DNA of 13,018 nucleotides from JAAZZIT01 sp964480525 (GTDB lineage Bacteria; Bacillota; Clostridia; Oscillospirales; Ruminococcaceae). The position numbers were made by a program, and so were the translations under genes. The notes beneath the pieces were generated by a model that saw only the letters and a list, made by a program, of their open reading frames with translations, was not told where the DNA came from and ran no database searches. Location: NCBI GenBank assembly GCA_964480525.1, contig CAYZOV010000040.1, positions 1 to 13,018 of the forward strand, given 5' to 3'. Position 1 is the stretch's first letter. The number at the start of each line of letters is the position of its first letter. Shown here in pieces: positions 4,896 to 11,723 of this stretch.

Positions 4896-5365
4896 CATCA
4901 TATGCAGTAATTACTGCGAGAAATTCAGACCACGCAAACTATATTACCCAAATTTACAACGAAAATTTAGTGGCACTTCACGGCATAGAAACAATGTTTG
5001 ACGAGTGGTACAAAATGCTGTCTGAAAACGACACGGACGAAGAAAACTTTATTATTTACAAAGAGAAGATTCCTGTTGGTTGGCTCAAAATCAACGGTCT
5101 TGACAGCACAGACACGGGCTATATTTCAATGCTTGCAGTTGAGCCGTGTTTTCAGCACAAAGGTATCGGCAGGTTTGCTGTGAAATTTGCAGAAGATTTT
5201 CTTTTAAAAAACGGCAAACAAAAAATCGGGGTTCAAACAACAGAAGATAACGCACCCGCACTTTCTTTATACCCAAAGTGCGGATTTGAAGAAGTTGAAA
5301 AACGTTTAGTAATTGCAGAGGATAATTCCGAGGTAATTAAAGTTATGCTTATCAAAAAGCTTTAA
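4889..5365 (+). CDS. GNAT family N-acetyltransferase
   Basis: A 158-residue single-domain acetyltransferase. NFIIYKEKIPVGWLKING (53-70) gives beta2-beta3. TGYISMLAVEPCFQHKGIGRF (76-96) carries beta4 and the acetyl-CoA loop Q89-H-K-G-I-G94; the first position is Gln rather than Arg, which the family allows. EDNAPALSLYPKCGFEEVEK (119-138) is the motif B helix and the terminal G-F strand, with the usual catalytic-region tyrosine (Y128). It starts 60 bases after the previous GNAT and ends 36 bases before the Nudix gene, so co-transcription is likely. The two GNATs share little sequence beyond the fold, so they are not a recent tandem duplication. Substrate unknown. Confidence 0.88.
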   Translation: MNTSYAVITARNSDHANYITQIYNENLVALHGIETMFDEWYKMLSENDTDEENFIIYKEKIPVGWLKINGLDSTDTGYISMLAVEPCFQHKGIGRFAVKFAEDFLLKNGKQKIGVQTTEDNAPALSLYPKCGFEEVEKRLVIAEDNSEVIKVMLIKKL

Positions 5366-5401
5366 GTTAATTTATTTTATTTAAATAGGAGGACAAAGAA
5401 A

Positions 5402-5884
5402 ATGGAAATTTGGGACGCATACGACAAGGATTTTAACAAAATTCCCGACGTGACGCTTATAAGGGACGAAGAAATACCAAATGGTATGTTTCATCTGGTT
5501 TGCGACGTAATTGTAAAGCACACCGACGGAAGTTATCTGTTAATGCAGAGGGATAAACGCAAGGCATATGGCGGTATGTGGGAAGCCACAGCAGGTGGTT
5601 CGGCATTGCAAAACGAAACGCCTTTAGAGTGTGCTATCAGAGAACTTCGTGAGGAAACTGGAATTATTTCTGATAACCTTGTCGAAGTCGGACGAACACA
5701 AAACGAAGTGACTTTTTATGTAGAGTTTTTGTGCGTTACGGATTGGGACAAAAGCAATATTACCTTGCAGGACGGAGAAACAATTGCGTACAAGTGGGTT
5801 AGCAAAGACGAATTACTTTCGATGAAAAAAAGCGAATTAGCGACCGAGCGTATGCAACAATTTATTACGGAATTACAACGATAG
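5402..5884 (+). CDS. Nudix hydrolase
   Basis: A 160-residue protein with a complete Nudix box, G66-x5-E72-x7-R80-E-L-x-E-E-x-G-I88. This is the Mg-binding helix-loop-helix that cleaves nucleoside diphosphates linked to another group. The lead-in HLVCDVIVKHTDGSYLLMQRD (31-51) is the usual first beta-sheet. YGGMWEATAGGSAL, rather than a plain W-x-x-P-G-G, resembles the isopentenyl-diphosphate isomerase-like/YfcD branch, as does the N-terminal EIWDAYDKDFN. Substrate therefore uncertain. AGGAGG (5387-5392) is an ideal ribosome site. It is the last gene of the GNAT-GNAT-Nudix unit, followed by a strong terminator. Confidence 0.92.
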   Translation: MEIWDAYDKDFNKIPDVTLIRDEEIPNGMFHLVCDVIVKHTDGSYLLMQRDKRKAYGGMWEATAGGSALQNETPLECAIRELREETGIISDNLVEVGRTQNEVTFYVEFLCVTDWDKSNITLQDGETIAYKWVSKDELLSMKKSELATERMQQFITELQR

Positions 5885-5941
5885 ACCTAGTTTTCAAGTT
5901 AAAATATAGGTTGTTCGGCTTAATTAAAATGTAATACCGAG

Positions 5942-5976
5942 AAAAAAGTGTTTTGTTTTTTGCAAAACACTTTTTT
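5942..5976. terminator. Strong bidirectional terminator
   Basis: AAAAAAGTGTTTTG (5942-5955) pairs perfectly with CAAAACACTTTTTT (5963-5976) around seven bases. It ends the GNAT-GNAT-Nudix unit. The A-run and T-run give it symmetry. Confidence 0.93.
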
Positions 5977-6011
5977 AAACAGCGCAAAATGTAAAATTTC
6001 TTTTAAGTGTA

Positions 6012-6039
6012 TTGACTTGATTTAACATTTTGATATAAT
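6012..6039 (+). promoter_or_regulatory. Promoter of the 6222-6912 unit
   Basis: TTGACT (6012-6017), a 16-base spacer and a consensus TATAAT (6034-6039). The leader to the start at 6222 is about 175 bases and holds no gene I can support; its AT-rich arms around 6100-6125 can fold weakly. Confidence 0.75.
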
Positions 6040-6221
6040 ATAATAGTAGTTATGCAACGGCTATTACGCAACAAAGGTTATTTTTGAAAGTATAACAGTT
6101 AATAATTATAGAAATTATTATGTAATTGCGATATAAAAGACGTTTTTATAACTAAAATTCGGCGTGTGCTGTTTTTCGGACGGGCTTTTTGAGCATAACG
6201 CCAAAAGTGGGGGAAAAGACG

Positions 6222-6431
6222 TTGAGTAAATACGAAAAACTTTGGAATTACGTTATAAATTGTGGCAAACACAGTCTTGTTATGACTTTTGGAGAAATTG
6301 AGAAAATCGGCACTCCCATAGACCATTCGTTTTTGCGGTACAAAAAAGAATTGGCGGAATACGGTTGGGAAGTGGGGAAAATTTCTATGAAAGAACAGAC
6401 TGTTTACTTTCAAAAAAGTGTGATTAAATAA
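6222..6431 (+). CDS. Small conserved-looking protein (69 residues) of unknown function
   Basis: The protein begins MSKYEKLWNYVINCG and contains MTFGEIEKIGTPIDHSFL (about 21-38), then LAEYGWEVGKISMKEQTVYF (44-63). The order F-x-E-I-E-x-I-G-x-P-I, then Y-G-W-x-V and T-V-x-F, resembles a family of 70-90-residue proteins sometimes tied to restriction-like or DUF7662-type annotations. That likeness is from memory of the pattern and is not proven. The start is probably the TTG at 6222, since GGGGGA lies 8-9 bases upstream; the frame stays open to a TTG at 6189 with no ribosome site. It is 19 bases from the downstream GNAT and shares its promoter. No catalytic residues can be named. Confidence 0.65.
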   Translation: MSKYEKLWNYVINCGKHSLVMTFGEIEKIGTPIDHSFLRYKKELAEYGWEVGKISMKEQTVYFQKSVIK

Positions 6432-6450
6432 GCCCGACATGGAGAAATAA

Positions 6451-6912
6451 ATGGAAACGAAAAATCAATTTGCATACATAAACCTAAGACAGCAATCGAA
6501 ATTAAAGGAGCAAGCCGCACAATGGTTTCATCAAAAATGGGGCGTACCACAGCAAGCATATACGAAATGTATGGACGATTTTCTAAGTAGCAAAACCGAA
6601 TACGGTTGGTATCTTTGCTTAGACGGGGATAAAATTGTGGGCGGTTTGGGGGTTATTGAAAATGACTTTCATAACAGAAAAGACCTGACCCCGAACATTT
6701 GCGCCGTTTATACCGAGCCTGACTATCGCAGTAAAAAAATCGCCGGGCGGTTGCTTGATATGGCAGTGGAAGATTTGCGTAAAAACGGCGTTTCGCCCGT
6801 CTATTTGCTCACAGACCATGTGGGTTTTTACGAACGCTATGGGTGGGAATTTTTGTGTATGGTTCAGAGCGACGGGGAAAAAGACCTTTCAAGAATGTAT
6901 ATTCATTTTTGA
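6451..6912 (+). CDS. GNAT family N-acetyltransferase with altered acetyl-CoA loop
   Basis: A 153-residue protein. GWYLCLDGDKIVGGLGVIEN (52-71) supplies beta2-beta3. NICAVYTEPDYRSKKIAGRL (82-101) is beta4 plus the acetyl-CoA loop. PVYLLTDHVGFYERYGWEF (116-134) is the motif B region with the typical F-Y-E-R-Y-G-W ending. In the loop R93-S-K-K96-I-A98, Lys replaces the first conserved Gly of R-x-x-G-x-G/A, while Ala fills the last position. The rest of the fold is intact, so it may still be active. GGAG (6441-6444) precedes the ATG. It follows the 69-residue protein in the same transcript. Confidence 0.86.
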   Translation: METKNQFAYINLRQQSKLKEQAAQWFHQKWGVPQQAYTKCMDDFLSSKTEYGWYLCLDGDKIVGGLGVIENDFHNRKDLTPNICAVYTEPDYRSKKIAGRLLDMAVEDLRKNGVSPVYLLTDHVGFYERYGWEFLCMVQSDGEKDLSRMYIHF

Positions 6913-7039
6913 TAACGAAATCTTTTTCCCCTTTGTTAAACGAAAAAAATTTGAATAATTGCACCGATTTTTTGAGAATATAGCATGACAACAGCTATCG
7001 TTTTACTTAACTAAAAAACTTCAAGGAGCGTGATTTTTA

Positions 7040-7287
7040 ATGGATTCACTTTTGCTGAAACAATATGGGTTACATTTAATAGAACAAGAAAAATCCAACC
7101 GAACCGAATTTATACCGAATCTGAAATAAATAATTTGCCGGATAATCTGACAACTTTTCACGACCCTGCCACCTTGCGGCGAGAACTTTACAACAAGCAT
7201 TTGCTTGACCGAACACCTGATTGCAAGTCGTATTGGAAAGAAGCGGAAATTTTGCCGTTAGATGATTTTGTTTCACGCTATATTTAG
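7040..7287 (+). pseudogene. DUF2087-type protein gene with a -1 frameshift
   Basis: AAGGAG (7023-7028) lies 11 bases before an ATG at 7040 whose frame reads MDSLLLKQYGLHLIEQEKSN, then RTEFIPNLK and stop at 7127-7129. The neighbouring frame continues from YTESEINNLPDNLTTFHDPA through TLRRELYNKHLLDRTPDC to KSYWKEAEILPLDDFVSRYI, ending at 7285-7287. H-D-P-x-T-L-R-R-E-L with L-x-R-T-x-D and Y-W is the signature of the DUF2087 family. Restoring one T in the TTT at 7109-7111 joins the frames as RTEF-YTESEIN. An intact GTG-started frame from 7030 exists, but its start is 1 base from the ribosome site, so it is less likely. Either a true mutation or a sequencing indel. Confidence 0.72.
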
Positions 7288-7359
7288 ACAAAATCTCAAT
7301 AATTTTTTAAAAAATAATGTCGTATTAACTAAACATATAAAAAACAGGAGGGCGATTTT

Positions 7360-8118
7360 ATGAAAGCGAAAAACAAAAGCTGGTATAAGGAAATTTGGTC
7401 TTTGGACATCAAAAACCAGTCTTGGACGGAGGACACAATAAGACAAGTTGATTTTCTTATTGAAAAACTTGGGTTAAAAGGCAACGAGCGAATTCTGGAC
7501 TTGGCGTGTGGTTTCGGCAGGCACAGTTTAGAGCTTGCAAGACGTGGTTTCTCCGTGGTGGGCGTTGACATTACCGAAGATTACGTCAAAGACGCACAGT
7601 TGGAGGCTGAAAAAGAAAATCTCCCTGCAAAATTTTATTGTATGGACGTGCGAGAGGTTCCGTTTGAAAACGAATTTGACGTTGTGCTTAATATGGGCGA
7701 CGGTGCAATCGGATATTTGGAAAACGATGATGAAAATTTGAAAATTTTCGACGTTATATCAAAATCTCTGCGACAGGGCGGACAGCACGTTATGGACATT
7801 ATGAGTGCCGATTATGCCGACACGCATTTTCCGTGCAATCTTTGGGACGCAGGCGAAAAAGGGCTTACCCTTTCACGTTTTGAATGGGACAAAGACGCAA
7901 AAATTATGCTGTACGGACAAAATGATTTTGCCTATGGAGAGCCTTTGAAAGCTCCGTCTTTTGGGCTAGGTGACCCGATTAGACTTTATCATTTAGCCGA
8001 AATTCACGAAATTATGAATAAACGCAATATGCAGGTTCAGAATGTGTTTGCAAAATTTGACGGGACACCGGGAAATATTAACGAAATTCAGATGATTGTT
8101 TTTTCAAAAAAGGCGTAA
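7360..8118 (+). CDS. Class I SAM-dependent methyltransferase
   Basis: A 252-residue cytosolic protein. RILDLACGFGRHSLELARRG (44-63) is a textbook motif I (D-L-A-C-G-x-G-R-H), followed by VVGVD (66-70), whose Asp70 would bind the SAM ribose. FYCMDVREVPFENEFDVVLN (92-111) is the motif III/IV region and SLRQGGQHVMDI sits at the post-core strand. The D-L-A-C-G-x-G-R-H-S form with the C-terminal R-L-Y-H-L-A-E segment is common among clostridial small-molecule methyltransferases. Acceptor unknown. AGGAGGG (7346-7352) fixes the start. The Nudix gene starts 37 bases after the stop, and no terminator lies between them, so they probably share a transcript. Confidence 0.92.
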   Translation: MKAKNKSWYKEIWSLDIKNQSWTEDTIRQVDFLIEKLGLKGNERILDLACGFGRHSLELARRGFSVVGVDITEDYVKDAQLEAEKENLPAKFYCMDVREVPFENEFDVVLNMGDGAIGYLENDDENLKIFDVISKSLRQGGQHVMDIMSADYADTHFPCNLWDAGEKGLTLSRFEWDKDAKIMLYGQNDFAYGEPLKAPSFGLGDPIRLYHLAEIHEIMNKRNMQVQNVFAKFDGTPGNINEIQMIVFSKKA

Positions 8119-8155
8119 AATTTTGTTTTGAAATATTTTGAAAGGAAAACACAAA

Positions 8156-8644
8156 ATGAGTAAGAAACAACAAGATATGACTGTGCCGTGCGATGACGGA
8201 ATTTTGAATATTCGTGTGGGTGCAATAATTATGAAAAACGGCAAAGTTCTGATGGTCGGAAACGATAGGTCGGACTATGTTTATTCCGTGGGCGGTCGAA
8301 TCAAATTCGGTGAAACTGCGCAAGAAGCTGTTGTCCGTGAGGTTTTTGAAGAAACGGGCGTGAAAATGGAAATTGACCGTCTGGGATTTGTACACGAAAA
8401 CTATTTCCACGGCGACGCTCCGTTTAATTTCGGCAAACTGATTTACGAAATTTCATTTTTCTTTTATATGAAAGTGCCAACGGATTTTCAGCCGACAGGT
8501 GGAGATTTTACGGAAGATAACTGCAAAGAGCATTTGGTGTGGGTTTCTCCTGACGAAGAAATAACAATGTACCCCGATTTCTTTAAAGGGGAGCTAAATA
8601 ACCCCGTTGATTACGTTAAATATTTAAGAACGGACGGTAGATAA
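8156..8644 (+). CDS. Nudix hydrolase
   Basis: A 162-residue protein with an intact Nudix box, G47-x5-E53-x7-R61-E-V-x-E-E-x-G-V69. NIRVGAIIMKNGKVLMVGND (18-37) is the preceding beta-hairpin, and YSVGGRIKFGE is the substrate-proximal loop of the G-G-x-I-x-x-G-E type. A cluster of aromatics (YEISFFFYM) follows. The start at ATG 8156 has AAAGGA (8141-8146) at proper distance; an in-frame TTG at 8138 lies before that site. It differs clearly from the Nudix gene at 5402. It is coupled to the ART-like gene by a 3-base gap. ADP-ribose or a nucleotide sugar is a plausible but unproven substrate. Confidence 0.92.
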   Translation: MSKKQQDMTVPCDDGILNIRVGAIIMKNGKVLMVGNDRSDYVYSVGGRIKFGETAQEAVVREVFEETGVKMEIDRLGFVHENYFHGDAPFNFGKLIYEISFFFYMKVPTDFQPTGGDFTEDNCKEHLVWVSPDEEITMYPDFFKGELNNPVDYVKYLRTDGR

Positions 8645-8647
8645 ATT

Positions 8648-8968
8648 ATGAAAGCAGACGTTAATATCGGTGAAGTTTGGTATCACGGTTCAAACGAGAT
8701 TTTTTCGGAACTTAAAACAAACAGCACAATTACTCAATGGAGGGAACTTGCTGAATGTTTTTCCCACAAGCCTAGCGTTTTGGAATATGATGACGAGGGG
8801 AAAATTTGCCACAACGGAACGGAAAACGGTTATTTGTACGTTATTGACGAGCCAATAAAAGTCGGTGTTGACGTGATTAAGCACCCACGGACGACTATGG
8901 ACGAAAACGTCGAATTTCTGACAATGCGACCGTTGAAAGTCAAACTTTTGTGCAAACTGTTAAGTTAG
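8648..8968 (+). CDS. ADP-ribosyltransferase-fold-like small protein
   Basis: A 106-residue protein. WYHGSNEIFSEL (11-22) places His13 in the Y-H-G-S/T motif that opens H-Y-E-type ADP-ribosyltransferases such as Arr and Tpt1. STITQWRELAECFSHKP (26-42) follows. GYLYVIDEPI (61-70) resembles the Y-V-V-x-P strand of Arr. ENVEFLTMRPLKVKLL (86-101) ends as E-F-L-T-x-R-P-L-x-V, where the Glu would be the third catalytic position. The order fits an NAD-using transferase, but the assignment is from pattern only. It starts 3 bases after the Nudix stop, with a weak ribosome site inside the Nudix gene, so translation is probably coupled. A strong terminator follows. Confidence 0.7.
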   Translation: MKADVNIGEVWYHGSNEIFSELKTNSTITQWRELAECFSHKPSVLEYDDEGKICHNGTENGYLYVIDEPIKVGVDVIKHPRTTMDENVEFLTMRPLKVKLLCKLLS

Positions 8969-9017
8969 GTTTGTTTTGAAATAGTTAGAATGGGTTTTTA
9001 CAAACGTGATAAAAAAT

Positions 9018-9046
9018 AAAAGCGTCGCTTAGGCGGCGCTTTTTGT
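9018..9046. terminator. Bidirectional terminator between the ART-like gene and rnhA
   Basis: AGCGTCGC (9021-9028) pairs with GCGGCGCT (9033-9040) around TTAG with one T-G pair, flanked by A's on the left and T's on the right. The convergent genes on both sides can use it. Confidence 0.9.
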
Positions 9047-9077
9047 TGCAAAGAATCATAATATAAACGGCTAATTC

Positions 9078-9521
9078 TCATGAGTTTTTGTATTTTTGGG
9101 ATTGCGCCACCGCCAAAGAATCGCAACGTTCGTTTTCGGAATGTCCTGCGTGACCCTTTATCCACACAAATTCCACATTGTGCTTTTCCAAAAGCGGAAG
9201 AAGTTGTTCCCATAAATCCACGTTGAGGGCGGGTTTTTTGTCGGATTTAACCCAGCCTTTTTTCTGCCAACCATACACCCACCCTTTTGTCACCGAATCG
9301 ATAACGTACTTGCTGTCGCTGGTGAGGGTGACTTGGCACGGCTCTTTCAACGCCGAAAGACTTTGTATAACTGCGGTTAGTTCCATGCGGTTGTTGGTGG
9401 TGTCGGCGGCACCGCCGCTTAGTTCTTTTTCGGCGTTCCCGAATCGCAAAATTGCACCCCAACCGCCTGCGCCCGGATTTCCGGAGCAAGCGCCGTCGGT
9501 ATAGATGTAAACGTGTTTCAT
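9078..9521 (-). CDS. rnhA: Ribonuclease HI
   Basis: A 147-residue protein, close to the usual bacterial length. It degrades the RNA strand of RNA-DNA hybrids. All four metal-binding carboxylates are in place: Asp9 (YTDGACSGNPG), Glu47 (NNRMELTAV), Asp69 (TSDSKYV) and Asp134 (ERCDSLA), with His124 in the flexible loop (KGHAGHSEN). The basic-protrusion region WVYGWQKKGWVKSDKKP is present. The ATG at 9521 is chosen because AAGGAG lies 6 bases upstream on the minus strand; the frame extends 18 residues to an ATG at 9575 that has no ribosome site. Probably a single-gene unit with its own promoter. Confidence 0.95.
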   Translation of the reverse strand: MKHVYIYTDGACSGNPGAGGWGAILRFGNAEKELSGGAADTTNNRMELTAVIQSLSALKEPCQVTLTSDSKYVIDSVTKGWVYGWQKKGWVKSDKKPALNVDLWEQLLPLLEKHNVEFVWIKGHAGHSENERCDSLAVAQSQKYKNS

Positions 9522-9594
9522 ATGTTTCTCCTTGAGATAATTTTTTATGTAAAACCAAACTTTTTTTGCTGTCATGGTCGTTTTAACATATCTG

Positions 9595-9623
9595 ATTATA
9601 ACCTATTTTCCGCATAAAATCAA
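9595..9623 (-). promoter_or_regulatory. Promoter of rnhA
   Basis: On the minus strand TTGATT (9623-9618), a 17-base spacer and TATAAT (9600-9595). The leader to the ATG at 9521 is about 65 bases. Confidence 0.75.
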
Positions 9624-10077
9624 GTAGTGTGATAAGATAAAACATTTAATAAACTAAGTGCGTTAAATCGGATTGCATAGGCAAAATTTTACGGAGCGGT
9701 GGGGCAAAATGCCGTTTGCGAAAAAAGGGGCGGGGTATTTAAGCGTTGAGAGCGAGAGAGGTTTGTTATAATTATCAGCATATTCTTTGTCGCAACGTGG
9801 GACTTTTGATGTTTTACGCCATAGTTTAGCTAAGTGAAATTTTGTCAGTTAAGGAGAATATTGGCTTAGAAAAGAGGGGCAAAAAGAGAAAAAACCATTG
9901 GTTAAAATATTATTATTAAAATAATTATATACCAGATAAAATATTGTTAGAACACTATATTTATTACGCTATTACTTAATAAATCGAATTTCGCAATAAT
10001 TTGGCTTAGTTTCATATTTTTATATTCATTGTGCTATTTAAACAAAAAATCAATGTTAAATTATACAAAAGTGCGGA
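9624..10077. other. Non-coding gap between rnhA and the solute-binding protein gene
   Basis: No supported gene. The left part (about 9690-9760) is unusually G-rich for this window and includes a GGCA/TGCC hairpin (9703-9713) and G4CG4 at 9727-9735. A possible promoter, TTGAGA (9746-9751) and TATAAT (9767-9772), has only a 15-base spacer and no gene after it. The right part (9890-10070) is very AT-rich and may act as an upstream activating stretch for the following promoter. Confidence 0.45.
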
Positions 10078-10107
10078 TTGACAACGTTTACAAAAAAGTG
10101 ATATAAT
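10078..10107 (+). promoter_or_regulatory. Promoter of the solute-binding lipoprotein, overlapped by a cre/LacI-type operator
   Basis: Consensus TTGACA (10078-10083), an 18-base spacer, and consensus TATAAT (10102-10107) preceded by TG. The 16 bases 10078-10093 (TTGACAACGTTTACAA) are a near-palindrome centred on AACGTT. They fit the catabolite-response consensus WTGNAANCGNWNNCAW with one mismatch. A CcpA or local LacI-family repressor bound here would block the -35. Confidence 0.75.
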
Positions 10108-10124
10108 TATATTGTGAACGAAAC

Positions 10125-10139
10125 GGCGATAATTTCGCC
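10125..10139 (+). other. 5' leader hairpin
   Basis: GGCGA (10125-10129) pairs with TCGCC (10135-10139) around TAATT, about 11 bases after the predicted transcript start and 18 bases before the ribosome site. It may protect the 5' end of the message. Confidence 0.5.
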
Positions 10140-10169
10140 AAAACCTAAATTTTTATCAAGGAGGAAATT

Positions 10170-11612
10170 ATGAAAAATTTCAAAAGATTACTTGCAGGCG
10201 TTCTTGCGTTTTCAATGGTTTTCACCGCAACGGCTTGCGGAAGTAACGACGATTCAAACACAAAAACCTCAACCACCGAATCCGAAGAAGATTATCTCAA
10301 AACCTACACAAACAAAGTAGAGATTGACACAAATGCTTCTATTTTGGACGAGATTACAACCCTTTCGGGCGGCGAAGAAAGCACAATTTTGTACATGGGT
10401 GAAAACGACATCAACCCTACGAAAGCTAACCCTGAAATGAGCGTTGAACTTAAACTTTTTGAATCAAAGGGCGGAAAAATCGAATTTTCAAGAGTAACAA
10501 ACGCACAGAGATTCGACAAGCTTGCAGAGGCAATTATTTCACAGCAGGACGTTCCGGACATTTTCAAGTATGAATGGCTTGCGTTCCCGTCACAGATTAT
10601 GCAGGAAAGATACCAGCCTGTAAACGACATTGTGGACTTTGATTCGGCTCTCTGGAGCGACGTTAAGGACGCTGCGGAACAGTATTGCTTCAAGGGTGAC
10701 TACTATGTTGCACCCCTTGATTTTGTACCGTCTGCAATGATTTTCTATGATAAGGATATTATCGAAACCGAAGGTTTGGACGACCCATACGAGCTTTATT
10801 TGCAGGGCGAATGGAACTTTGACGCAATGCACAGCATTATGTCAGAATGGGTTAAAGGCGGAACCGAGGACAACGTAAGATACGGTATCAACGGATTCTT
10901 CAAACCGCACATTGTTCAGCAGACAGGCGAAACAATGATTACAAAAGACGGCGATACGTTTATTAACAACACAGCAAACGCAGATATCGAAAAGGCAGAA
11001 AACTTCCTTTGGGATATTACTAAGGAAAACCTTGTTTTGGGCGGCTGGATTGGTTCAGCAAGAGATTGCTTTACACAAAACTGCTTGTTCTACGGCATGG
11101 GCGAATGGGCTGCAACAGGCACAGGCTCACCTAAGGAGGACGAACATTGGGGCGTTGTTCCAATGCCACAGTATACAGACAACCCACAGCAGATTACAAC
11201 ATCTGATATGACAGCGTTTATGTGGATTAAGGGTTCAACAAAGGCTGACGCTGTTAAGTGCTGGTTTGAGTGCTACAGAGCTTCAAAGACAGACCCGTCA
11301 TACGTTGAAGCAAACAAGGAAACATTCTTCACAAACAACCCATACTGGACAGAAGAAATGTATCAGGTTAAAATGGACATCGTAGGTAGCGATTATCTCC
11401 AGATTTTCGACTATGGTTTCGGCGTATCGTCTGCTTTGGGCGACAGAAACCAGTTTGACGGCAACCAGTGTCTTATCGACGCACTTTACGGCGACGTAAC
11501 AGTTATCGACGACGAAGGCGTTCAGAAGTCTTGGACGCAGGTTAGAGATACATACAACACTATCATTAACAGCGAAGTTGACGCACTTAACGAGGCTTTG
11601 GAAAACTACTAA
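10170..11612 (+). CDS. ABC transporter extracellular solute-binding lipoprotein (carbohydrate type)
   Basis: A 480-residue protein, typical of family 1 carbohydrate-binding proteins. The signal peptide is MKNFKRLL plus a hydrophobic run, with lipobox ATAC and lipidated Cys23, followed by a Ser/Thr/Asp-rich linker. The mature part shows binding-protein landmarks: FDKLAEAIISQQDVPDIFK (about 112-130; the L-x-x-A-I-x-x-x-x-x-P-D-I motif), YYVAPLDFVPSAMIFYDKDI (the interdomain hinge), WNFDAMHSIMSEW, a GMGEWAATGTG loop and WGVVPMPQ. It would capture a sugar outside the cell and pass it to membrane permeases, but no permease or ATPase gene lies nearby. AAGGAGG (10158-10164) fixes the start. The operator in its promoter suggests sugar-dependent control. 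The specific sugar cannot be read. Confidence 0.93.
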   Translation: MKNFKRLLAGVLAFSMVFTATACGSNDDSNTKTSTTESEEDYLKTYTNKVEIDTNASILDEITTLSGGEESTILYMGENDINPTKANPEMSVELKLFESKGGKIEFSRVTNAQRFDKLAEAIISQQDVPDIFKYEWLAFPSQIMQERYQPVNDIVDFDSALWSDVKDAAEQYCFKGDYYVAPLDFVPSAMIFYDKDIIETEGLDDPYELYLQGEWNFDAMHSIMSEWVKGGTEDNVRYGINGFFKPHIVQQTGETMITKDGDTFINNTANADIEKAENFLWDITKENLVLGGWIGSARDCFTQNCLFYGMGEWAATGTGSPKEDEHWGVVPMPQYTDNPQQITTSDMTAFMWIKGSTKADAVKCWFECYRASKTDPSYVEANKETFFTNNPYWTEEMYQVKMDIVGSDYLQIFDYGFGVSSALGDRNQFDGNQCLIDALYGDVTVIDDEGVQKSWTQVRDTYNTIINSEVDALNEALENY

Positions 11613-11654
11613 TAGGATTTTAAGTAACTTTTCCGAAAATTCAGCATAAAAAAT

Positions 11655-11690
11655 CAAGCTCACCGTGTTTGGTGGGCTTGTTTTTGTTTT
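11655..11690. terminator. Bidirectional terminator between two convergent genes
   Basis: CAAGCTCACC (11655-11664) pairs with GGTGGGCTTG (11671-11680) around GTGTTT with one T-G pair, followed by T's. A-runs on the left give a T-run for the minus-strand gene. Confidence 0.9.
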
Positions 11691-11723
11691 TTGAAAAATT
11701 TACATAAACTATAAAAATTAGTT

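Noticed and set aside
9178..9504. ORF antisense to rnhA
   Set aside because: It mirrors the codons of a well-supported RNase HI and has no ribosome site.
9519..9575. 18-residue N-terminal extension of RNase HI
   Set aside because: The ATG at 9575 lacks a ribosome site, while AAGGAG sits correctly before the ATG at 9521, which also gives the normal family length.
10304..10832. Minus-strand ORFs inside the solute-binding gene
   Set aside because: They are shadows of a strongly supported gene, without ribosome sites.
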